From positions 1 through 7,554 of the forward strand of contig JAYRHW010000115.1 of the NCBI GenBank assembly GCA_041907145.1: a stretch of 7,554 nucleotides of DNA, in the 5' to 3' direction. How positions within the stretch are numbered: the stretch's first letter is position 1; every line of letters begins with the position of its first letter. The DNA comes from JAFLCA01 sp041907145. Its GTDB lineage: Bacteria > Bdellovibrionota_C > UBA2361 > JAFLCA01. Position numbers and translations under genes: made by a program. A model generated the notes under the pieces. The model was not told the DNA's origin. It was given only the letters and a program-made list of their open reading frames with translations, and made no database searches. Below are positions 1 through 5,183 of the stretch, piece after piece.

Positions 1-372
1 AGTTTTGTGGGTCTCCCTACTCCCGGAGCGGCAGGGTTCGTCGCGGCGCTCGTGAACTTTATGCCCCGGGTGGAGCAAGGATTAATGCTGCATGTGCTCG
101 GCACGATTGTGATGGTAGCGCTTGCCTACCTGATGGTTTCGCGAATCGAATTTTTTAGTATCAAGACATTGAAGTTGTCCGGCATGCGCCTGTTCGCGCG
201 CATAATGCTCGGAGCTGTGATCGCGCTCATTTGGTATAATAGCAGCGTTGGCTTCTTGGTCCTTGCCGGAAGTTATGTGCTTTCTGGACCTTATAAGTGG
301 CTGTATTCCCGCAGAACAAAGGGCAAGCCAACCGCACGCGGTGATGGGAAGATCGTCGAAGCAGTTCAGTAA
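1..372 (+). CDS. pssA: CDP-diacylglycerol--serine O-phosphatidyltransferase, C-terminal part (5' end outside window)
   Basis: The reading frame is open from base 1, so the gene is cut by the window edge; a GTG at base 7 is probably an internal valine. About 123 residues remain. They begin with FVGLPTPGAAG, which matches the conserved FxGLPxPAAAG segment of the PssA subfamily of CDP-alcohol phosphatidyltransferases. Two hydrophobic stretches follow (about bases 85-145 and 200-290), then a short basic, hydrophilic tail ending in a TAA at 370-372. The catalytic CDP-alcohol motif, with its aspartates, would lie upstream and cannot be seen. In this family the enzyme transfers phosphatidyl from CDP-diacylglycerol to L-serine at the inner membrane, giving phosphatidylserine, the precursor of phosphatidylethanolamine. 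It converges, with a gap of 30 bases, on a PmtA-like methyltransferase that could act on the downstream lipid. The family call is good; which substrate it uses cannot be confirmed from this fragment. Confidence 0.8.
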   Translation, partial: SFVGLPTPGAAGFVAALVNFMPRVEQGLMLHVLGTIVMVALAYLMVSRIEFFSIKTLKLSGMRLFARIMLGAVIALIWYNSSVGFLVLAGSYVLSGPYKWLYSRRTKGKPTARGDGKIVEAVQ

Positions 373-402
373 CCGAAACGGCTCAACAGATTGGGCGGAG
401 GC

Positions 403-1068
403 TTAAGCGCTCGCCATCTGTCCGGCTGCGCCCGAATTCTCTAGGTGCAGGGTATAGATATTAATCGGCAAGAAGTTGAGCCATACCCGCTCTCGCTGCA
501 TATGATGTCGCTTGTATACCGCATCAAAAAATACATCGAGCTGACGAAGCCGCTTCTTACGGTCGGAGGCTGCAACAACTTTCCCCAGTGAGCGCAGACC
601 AATGTACTCGTAGTACGTCATCTTGGTGGTATTGGTGCTGATGCGTGCAAGCTTGTTGAAAATTGCCTGAACAGTATCAAGATCGAAATTCAGGAAAGGC
701 AAAGCGCATACTATCGTCTCGTAGCTGCCATCTTCAGGGATTTCCTGTGCCGGACCTTCGAAGAACGTGACGTTCTTTGCGTGGCGCTGAAAATCGGGGT
801 TCTTTTTCAGATTCTCCTTCAGCGCTTGCATGAATCGGGGATTGATCTCGCAAATCGTGAGGCGATCGCCCGGAATCATGTCTTGGAGTATCCGAACCGT
901 CACCACTCCGGTGCCGGGACCAAGTTCGAGGATTCTCTGCGGAGCGCGAGGACCGCGAAGCGGGCAAGTTAACGACTGAGCAGCCCATTTAGAGCTTGGA
1001 AAGCAGGTCCCGGTAGTCTGGAATTCCTTTAGGAACTCTTTGACGTAGACGACGTGATCCTTAAGCAT
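403..1068 (-). CDS. pmtA: PmtA-like phospholipid N-methyltransferase (class I SAM-dependent)
   Basis: The 221-residue protein is a class I SAM-dependent methyltransferase. Motif I is ILELGPGTG (residues 46-54), and an acidic residue that should bind the SAM ribose follows at Glu74 in CEIN. The segment FLKEFQTTGTCFPSSKWAA (12-30) resembles the N-terminal membrane-associating region of bacterial PmtA (FLRxxxxVGSxxPSS). The motif IV position reads ALPFLNF (122-128), like the GLPLLN of PmtA and unlike the N-[LI]-P-[YF] of KsgA/Erm. The length fits PmtA (about 190-220). PmtA methylates phosphatidylethanolamine to mono-, di- and trimethyl (phosphatidylcholine) forms at the inner membrane. The convergent pssA neighbour, which supplies the precursor path, supports this. 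The start is the ATG at 1068; no clear Shine-Dalgarno precedes it, so the exact start is uncertain. It may be auto-annotated as rRNA adenine dimethylase because of the shared fold. Substrate and number of methyl groups added are inferred. Confidence 0.72.
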   Translation of the reverse strand: MLKDHVVYVKEFLKEFQTTGTCFPSSKWAAQSLTCPLRGPRAPQRILELGPGTGVVTVRILQDMIPGDRLTICEINPRFMQALKENLKKNPDFQRHAKNVTFFEGPAQEIPEDGSYETIVCALPFLNFDLDTVQAIFNKLARISTNTTKMTYYEYIGLRSLGKVVAASDRKKRLRQLDVFFDAVYKRHHMQRERVWLNFLPINIYTLHLENSGAAGQMASA

Positions 1069-1195
1069 ATCTAAAGCTTACCGAAAAAACGAAACGCCAA
1101 TTCCAACAACTCGTCACTAAAGCGCTCCGCAAAGGAAATGCCACACAGGGCCCTACCTTTGGGAATAGCTCTAACTCTACTATCGGTTTCACCGT

Positions 1196-1224
1196 AGTAT
1201 AAGTTAGGATCTGGAGCAACTAAA
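1196..1224 (-). promoter_or_regulatory. Weak sigma-70-like promoter candidate for the pmtA-like gene
   Basis: Read on the minus strand, TATACT (1201-1196, five of six matches to the -10 consensus) lies 17 bases after TTTAGT (1224-1219, three of six matches to the -35). This would give a leader of roughly 120 bases before the ATG at 1068. The -35 is poor, and in a region this AT-rich such a match could be chance. Confidence 0.25.
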
Positions 1225-1307
1225 CCTAAGCTATTTTAATTAGTTATGGCTTTAGTGGCGAATGGTGTGCCTTAGTAGTTCGAGGTACTTACCCGAGTTT
1301 CTGCCGC

Positions 1308-1335
1308 AAAAAAATCTGCTGCATAGCTGCAGCAG
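1308..1335 (-). terminator. Perfect hairpin with T-tract on the minus strand
   Basis: CTGCTGCA (1316-1323), loop TAGC, TGCAGCAG (1328-1335) is an exact 8-bp stem. On the minus strand it is followed by one A and seven T (1314-1308), the layout of an intrinsic terminator. No minus-strand gene lies upstream of it except antisense to pgi, so it would stop antisense transcripts before the methyltransferase gene. On the plus strand there is no T-run, and the hairpin lies about 44 bases before the pgi start, where it could be a leader structure or protein-binding palindrome. The structure is seen; the role is inferred. Confidence 0.45.
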
Positions 1336-1362
1336 TCCGTAACTTCTAAGGATTTGAGGATT

Positions 1363-1369
1363 GGGGAGG
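1363..1369 (+). promoter_or_regulatory. Ribosome binding site that fixes the pgi start
   Basis: GGGGAGG sits nine bases before the ATG at 1379. The frame stays open upstream to a TTG at 1361, but that codon lies before this site and would put the ribosome binding site inside the gene. The ATG at 1379 is therefore preferred. Confidence 0.75.
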
Positions 1370-1378
1370 CATTGCACA

Positions 1379-2983
1379 ATGGACGCACAGCAACTTTGGC
1401 GTAGATTTCAGGACCACTTCTTTTACGACGGTGGGGCGGGAATTGCCCTCGATATCAGCCGCATTCGCTTCCCCGACTCCTACTTTCAGGCAATGGCCAC
1501 GACCCTGGAAGTAGCGTTCAACAGCATGGACAAACTCGAATCGGGAAGCATCGCAAACCCGGACGAGCAGCGCATGGTTGGGCATTATTGGCTTCGCGAT
1601 CCAGATCGAGCACCCCAGAAGGAGCTGACTGCGCAAATCAAGAATACGATAAATTCGATCCAGGAATTCGCCCGTAACGTGCATGAAGGAAAAATTGGTC
1701 CGGCTGCCGGTAAGAAGTTCCGGTATTTACTCAACGTGGGCATTGGCGGCTCGGCGCTTGGTCCGCAATTCGTCACGCAGGCTCTTGGCTCAGCAAAAGA
1801 TCCTCTTAAGGCCTTCTTCTTTGATAATACGGATCCTGAGGGCATGCAGAAAGTGCTCGCGGCTATTCCTGACCTTTCCGCCACGCTCTGCATCGTGACG
1901 TCTAAGTCGGGCGGCACCAAGGAAACCAGAAATGGGCAACTGGTGGCAAAGTCGGCGTTTGAAGCGGCGGGACTGCCGATTTCCAGGCACATGATCGCCG
2001 TGACCGGAGAAGGTAGCGAATTAGATAGAACCGCCGAACAGGAGAAATGGCTCGCACGCTTCCCGATGTGGGATTGGGTTGGCGGCCGTACCAGCGAGTT
2101 CAGTGCCGTGGGACTGCTCCCGGCAGCGCTGCAGGGTTACGATATCGTGGCCATGCTGGCTGGAGCTCGAGAGATGGATGCTCTTACCAGACGCCATGAA
2201 GTGCGGAAGAATCCGGCTGCCCTGCTCGCATTGATGTGGTTTCAGGTTGGCGGGGGCAAGGGGCTCAAGGACATGGTTGTCTTGCCATACAAAGACCGCT
2301 TGGAACTCTTCAGTAGATATTTGCAGCAGCTTGTCATGGAGAGTTTGGGCAAGGAGAAGGATCTAGCGGGAGCCGTCGTCAATCAAGGCATTGCCGTGTA
2401 TGGCAACAAGGGCTCGACTGATCAGCATGCCTATGTGCAGCAGCTTCGAGAAGGCTTGAATAACTTTTTTGCTGTATTTATTGAAGTGCTAAAGGACGAT
2501 TCGGGAATTGATAAGGCTACCGGTTTCAATCCAAGCGTCTTTGAAGTCGAGCCGGGAATTACGAATGGAGATTATTTGTCCGGATTTTTTCTCGGTACTC
2601 GCTCCGCCTTGTACGAGAACCAGCGTGACAGCATTAGTATCACCATCGACGAAGTGAATGCGCGCAGTGTCGGCCAGTTAATCGCACTGTTTGAACGAGC
2701 TGTGGGTCTCTACGCGTCGTTGGTCAATATTAATGCGTATCATCAGCCAGGAGTGGAGGCCGGCAAGAAGGCCGCGGCTAAGGTGCTAACAGTCCAGAAG
2801 CAGGTTGTCGAGTATCTGGGCAAAAACGCCGGTAGTTCTGTCGAGGCTATTGCTAAGGGCATCGGGGCACCGGAGCAGGTGGAAACTGTTTTCAAAATTC
2901 TCAGGCATCTCTCGGCCAATGGCCGCGCCAAAATCTCGAAGGGGCCGGGCTTGTTTGACGATTGCTACACCTTGGCTCCCTAG
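1379..2983 (+). CDS. pgi: Glucose-6-phosphate isomerase with C-terminal extension
   Basis: The 534-residue cytosolic enzyme interconverts glucose 6-phosphate and fructose 6-phosphate (glycolysis/gluconeogenesis). Visible family motifs, numbered from the ATG at 1379, are GIGGSALGPQ (121-130), DNTDPEG (149-155), SKSGGTKET (175-183, phosphate binding) and GGRTSEFSAVG (235-245). The catalytic positions are also present: MESLGK (Glu321), the His in STDQHAY (His350), and GVEAGK (Lys463). The second signature is INAYHQPGVEAGK rather than the classical FDQWGVELGK, typical of the diverged bacterial branch. After Lys463 come about 70 more residues. The last 55 or so (about 480-534) read like a small helix-turn-helix or winged-helix fold (VEAIAKGIGAPEQVETVFKI, then a short strand-like end). 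The start is fixed by the GGGGAGG at 1363-1369. It is followed after 18 bases by the SLC13-type carrier in the same frame, probably as one transcript. All key residues are present, so it should be active. Confidence 0.95.
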   Translation: MDAQQLWRRFQDHFFYDGGAGIALDISRIRFPDSYFQAMATTLEVAFNSMDKLESGSIANPDEQRMVGHYWLRDPDRAPQKELTAQIKNTINSIQEFARNVHEGKIGPAAGKKFRYLLNVGIGGSALGPQFVTQALGSAKDPLKAFFFDNTDPEGMQKVLAAIPDLSATLCIVTSKSGGTKETRNGQLVAKSAFEAAGLPISRHMIAVTGEGSELDRTAEQEKWLARFPMWDWVGGRTSEFSAVGLLPAALQGYDIVAMLAGAREMDALTRRHEVRKNPAALLALMWFQVGGGKGLKDMVVLPYKDRLELFSRYLQQLVMESLGKEKDLAGAVVNQGIAVYGNKGSTDQHAYVQQLREGLNNFFAVFIEVLKDDSGIDKATGFNPSVFEVEPGITNGDYLSGFFLGTRSALYENQRDSISITIDEVNARSVGQLIALFERAVGLYASLVNINAYHQPGVEAGKKAAAKVLTVQKQVVEYLGKNAGSSVEAIAKGIGAPEQVETVFKILRHLSANGRAKISKGPGLFDDCYTLAP

Positions 2984-3001
2984 TACGCTGCGGATGAGGG
3001 T

Positions 3002-4837
3002 ATGAGCTTTTCCCAATGCTACGTTCTCGTGGTGCTGATCGTGCCCCTCTCGCTGGTGTGGACGGGGCGGCTGCGTCCGGACGTAGCCGGAATGCTCATC
3101 GCGTTTACGCTGGGGCTGGGCCAGTTTTTGGGCATACCGGTATTGGGCCCGGCCGGTGATGTGCAGGCGGCAGCTCATGCGCTGGCTGGGTTATCACAAC
3201 CTGTGACGATTACTCTGTTCAGCCTTTTCATCGTTACTCAGGCACTAGAGCGCACGGGGATAACGCGTTCACTCGCCCGCCGAGTGGTTTCCCTCGGTCA
3301 GAAATCGGAGCGCAAGCTCATAGCATTGCTCGCCGCTAATGCTGCCGTGCTGTCGCTTTTTATGAACAATCTGGCGGCTGGCGGGTTAATGCTTTCAAGC
3401 GCCATCGAAGTTTCCAGGCGAACCGGAGTTAAGGCTAGTAAGCTTCTGCTCCCTATCGCATACGGAAGTTGCCTTGGAGGAGTGGCAACCTATTTTACGA
3501 CTCCTAATATCATCGCCAGCGATCTTTTGCGTACGGCGCATCCGCCGCAGGCTCCTTTGCATATTTTGGATTTTACTCCTACCGGTGGGCTAATAGCGCT
3601 CGTTGGGATCGCGTTTCTGGGCGTCTTTGGTCCGCGAATTCTACCTGAGCGTGAGGCCTCCGCCGAGCAACTAGCAGCGAGACGTACCGGCAGTGAGCTC
3701 GAGCGTGCGTACCTGCTCAGCGAGCGTCAATGGGAGATGGTTGTAAACACTGGATCTTCGCTGGTCGGCAAAGCGCTTGTTGATGCGGCAATTGGCCAGC
3801 GATTTGGGCTGACGGTCCTGGCAGTTGGTCGCGGCAAACAGACAATCTTTTCTCCGTCGCCACGTGAGGTGCTGCAGATCGGAGATCGCCTCGTAGTTGT
3901 AGGACGAGAAGATCGAGTTAAATTGCTGGCCGCAGAGGGGCTTCATCTTGAGCCCGATCATGCACAGGGGTTGAGCAGCAAGGGAGCGCTCTTTTCCGAA
4001 GTCGTTCTCATCCCCCAGTCCCGCGCCGAGGGGCATACCCTGCGGGAGATGGATTTCCGCAGCAAGTACGGAATGACAGCGGTGGCAATTCGACGTGACG
4101 GACAGAGTTTTCGCACGGACGTCGCGAATATGCAGCTGCAGCAGGGTGACTCGATTCTTGCTATGGGCGGCGACGAGCGCATTCGGCTTCTGCGGCGTAG
4201 TCCTGATTTTCTCCTGATTGACAGCGACCCTAGCGATCAGCCGACAGATTGGAAGCACGCAAAGCTTGTCATAGCCGTCGGCCTAGCGGCCGTCATCGCT
4301 TCGATAATTGGCATGCCCGTGTATCTGTCCATGCTGGGGGCTGCTGCGCTCATGATACTCTTGGGTTTTCTTCCGATTGAAGATGCCTACCGCGGGATGG
4401 AGTGGCAGGTGATTCTTCTCATTTCCGGCATGTACCCGGTGAGCCTCGCCCTTGTGAGCACTGGATTGGCTCAGCAATTGGGAAGTCTGATAGTGAGCAG
4501 CATAGCTCCTTTCGGTCCGCTGGGGCTGGTTGCTGGAGCTTATCTTTGCGCCGCTTTGCTGGCGCAATTTGTTGCAGGGCAAGTAGCTATCATGATTACT
4601 GCGCCCATGTTCATCAGCGCTGCCATTGCGCTACATACGAGTCCACAGGCGGTGGCGGTGGCTGGTGCCATAGGATGTTCGACCGGATTCCTTTCCCCGC
4701 TTTCACATCCGGTCATTACCTTGATGATGGGACCAGGCAATTACCGATTCTCCGATTTCTTCAGGGCTGGCTGGCTGTTGACCATCATTAACTTTCTTAT
4801 GCTGCTGCTTGGAATGAAATTGTTCTGGGCGCTCTAG
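3002..4837 (+). CDS. SLC13/DASS-type anion transporter with two internal RCK_C (TrkA_C) domains
   Basis: The 611-residue membrane protein has hydrophobic segments near residues 5-23, 29-46, 63-81, 105-133, 147-175 and 192-211. A soluble insert follows (about 212-418), then a second membrane half (about 420-609). The insert carries two RCK_C/TrkA_C-like repeats: about 240-315, with GDRLVVVGREDRV, and about 328-405, with GDSILAMGGDERI. This half-RCK-RCK-half plan is that of SLC13-family permeases annotated as Na+/sulfate or dicarboxylate carriers. Supporting motifs are CLGGVATYFTTPNI (157-170) and GFLSPLSHPVITLMMGPGNY (562-581). It is probably a secondary carrier for a small anion, with ligand-gated regulation through the RCK domains; the substrate cannot be read from sequence. 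The signature Asn-Thr turns are altered (MNNLAAG at 121-127; GQVAIM at 526-531). The start is the only ATG after the pgi stop; GAGGG lies just one base before it, an unusually close ribosome site. Confidence 0.85.
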   Translation: MSFSQCYVLVVLIVPLSLVWTGRLRPDVAGMLIAFTLGLGQFLGIPVLGPAGDVQAAAHALAGLSQPVTITLFSLFIVTQALERTGITRSLARRVVSLGQKSERKLIALLAANAAVLSLFMNNLAAGGLMLSSAIEVSRRTGVKASKLLLPIAYGSCLGGVATYFTTPNIIASDLLRTAHPPQAPLHILDFTPTGGLIALVGIAFLGVFGPRILPEREASAEQLAARRTGSELERAYLLSERQWEMVVNTGSSLVGKALVDAAIGQRFGLTVLAVGRGKQTIFSPSPREVLQIGDRLVVVGREDRVKLLAAEGLHLEPDHAQGLSSKGALFSEVVLIPQSRAEGHTLREMDFRSKYGMTAVAIRRDGQSFRTDVANMQLQQGDSILAMGGDERIRLLRRSPDFLLIDSDPSDQPTDWKHAKLVIAVGLAAVIASIIGMPVYLSMLGAAALMILLGFLPIEDAYRGMEWQVILLISGMYPVSLALVSTGLAQQLGSLIVSSIAPFGPLGLVAGAYLCAALLAQFVAGQVAIMITAPMFISAAIALHTSPQAVAVAGAIGCSTGFLSPLSHPVITLMMGPGNYRFSDFFRAGWLLTIINFLMLLLGMKLFWAL

Positions 4838-4909
4838 GTTGGCCTCGTGAGTGCAGCCTGACTTGAATTTACCCAGCCAAGTTCGTTAACCTAACCGCAT
4901 GTCTCCTCT

Positions 4910-4986
4910 GTGCCCGTAGCTCAGCTGGATAGAGCGTCGGCCTCCGAAGCCGAAGGTCGGAAGTTCGAACCTTCTCGGGCACGCCA
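4910..4986 (+). tRNA. tRNA-Arg (anticodon CCG), CCA encoded
   Basis: A full cloverleaf can be drawn. The acceptor is GTGCCCG (4910-4916) with CGGGCAC (4976-4982). The D arm is GCTC (4919-4922) with GAGC (4932-4935). The anticodon stem TCGGC (4937-4941) with GCCGA encloses CTCCGAA, giving anticodon CCG at 4944-4946 for the arginine codon CGG. The variable loop is AGGTC. The T arm is GGAAG, loop TTCGAAC, CTTCT, closed by one G-T pair. The discriminator G is at 4983 and the encoded CCA at 4984-4986. Its T-arm and acceptor 3' half is copied, direct and inverted, in the sequence that follows. Confidence 0.97.
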
Positions 4987-5038
4987 TTTTTCGTTGTAGT
5001 TTGCCACTGGGTCTGTCGTGCCCGAGAAGGGTTCGAAC
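4963..5038. repeat. Inverted repeat 1: tRNA-Arg tail facing an inverted copy of itself
   Basis: The tRNA tail (GTTCGAAC, CTTCT, CGGGCACG; 4963-4983) is matched by its reverse complement at 5017-5038 (CGTGCCCG, AGAAGG, GTTCGAAC) with a single extra G. This gives a 21-bp stem around a loop of about 33 bases (4984-5016). In an uncut transcript the stem would compete with the T arm and acceptor of the tRNA. No T-run follows on the plus strand, so it is not a standard terminator for the tRNA. Confidence 0.85.
4976..5030 (+). repeat. Direct repeat, copy 1 (55 bases, includes tRNA acceptor 3' strand and CCA)
   Basis: This 55-base block starts with CGGGCACGCCA of the tRNA, runs through a spacer (TTCGTTGTAGTTTGCCAC), and ends with the inverted acceptor sequence CGTGCCCGAGAAGG. 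It matches 5085-5139 at 53 of 55 positions; the two differences are T/C changes. The copies start 109 bases apart. That the spacer is as well conserved as the tRNA-like ends suggests the block was copied as a unit. Confidence 0.9.
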
Positions 5039-5060
5039 AAAAGGCAGGGCGAATCCTTCT

Positions 5061-5081
5061 GGACTGGCCGCAGGCCAGTCC
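5061..5081. repeat. Perfect 9-bp palindrome inserted in the left arm of inverted repeat 2
   Basis: GGACTGGCC (5061-5069), loop GCA, GGCCAGTCC (5073-5081) is an exact GC-rich hairpin, followed by TAT. Removing 5061-5084 restores an unbroken left arm complementary to 5126-5149, so these 24 bases look like an insertion, or the right arm was repaired. Its origin is unknown. Confidence 0.75.
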
Positions 5082-5084
5082 TAT

Positions 5085-5139
5085 CGGGCACGCCATCTTT
5101 CGTTGTAGTTTGCCACCGGGTCTGTCGTGCCCGAGAAGG
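5085..5139 (+). repeat. Direct repeat, copy 2 (55 bases, tRNA-tail-derived)
   Basis: This is the second copy of the block at 4976-5030, with 53 of 55 bases the same. It keeps CGGGCACGCCA as in the tRNA 3' end. No cloverleaf can be built upstream: the preceding sequence is the inserted palindrome and a partial T-arm-like stretch. It is therefore a tRNA tail without a tRNA. Confidence 0.9.
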
Positions 5140-5183
5140 ATTCGCCCTGTTATTTGTTTGTTGCTACTTTTTATATCTGGATC

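Larger units (their letters stand above)
1069..1378. other. Intergenic region between divergent pmtA-like gene and pgi
   Basis: About 310 bases without a supportable gene. It separates the divergent methyltransferase and pgi genes, so it should hold a promoter for each. I see a weak minus-strand promoter candidate near 1196-1224, an A-tract plus perfect hairpin at 1308-1335, and a strong Shine-Dalgarno for pgi at 1363-1369. I found no convincing sigma-70 promoter for pgi. Confidence 0.6.
5045..5149. repeat. Inverted repeat 2: interrupted tRNA-tail-like palindrome, possible bidirectional terminator
   Basis: The left arm is in two parts, CAGGGCGAATCCTTCT (5045-5060) and CGGGCACG (5085-5092). 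Together they pair exactly with the continuous right arm CGTGCCCG (5126-5133) plus AGAAGGATTCGCCCTG (5134-5149), 24 bp in all. The gap in the left arm (5061-5084) is an inserted hairpin. On the plus strand the right arm is followed by T-rich sequence (TTATTTGTTTG). On the minus strand the stem is followed by CCTTTTG. It lies 34 bases beyond the lpxB stop and downstream of the tRNA, so it may end transcripts from either side. The function is inferred. Confidence 0.8.

Noticed and set aside
403..1068. KsgA/Erm rRNA adenine dimethyltransferase
   Set aside because: The SAM motif fits both families, but the KsgA motif N-[LI]-P-[YF] is missing (ALPFLNF instead), and the N-terminal FxxxxxTGTCFPSS segment and length match PmtA.
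1361..1378. TTG at 1361 as the pgi start
   Set aside because: It lies before the strong GGGGAGG site; the ATG at 1379 has ideal spacing from it and begins at the usual N-terminus.
3671..4258. Long minus-strand open frame (195 residues) inside the transporter gene
   Set aside because: Shadow of the well-supported plus-strand gene; low-complexity composition and no family resemblance.
4863..4892. Promoter for tRNA-Arg (TTGAAT, 18 bases, TAACCT)
   Set aside because: The -10 matches at only three of six positions. The tRNA may instead be read from the transporter transcript; not strong enough to list.
4869..5096. Minus-strand 75-residue open frame across the tRNA
   Set aside because: It is the antisense of tRNA-Arg and its repeats. 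The peptide segment VRTSDLRLRRPTLYPAELRA is the known translation of the reverse strand of a tRNA gene, not a protein.
4976..5139. CRISPR array
   Set aside because: Only two repeat copies, with internal inverted symmetry and tRNA identity, no regular unique spacers and no cas gene.
4910..5149. att-site duplication of an integrative element at the tRNA 3' end
   Set aside because: Tail copies at a tRNA end are typical of att sites, but the copies start only 109 bases apart, no integrase or cargo gene is present, and the inverted copies do not fit att duplication.
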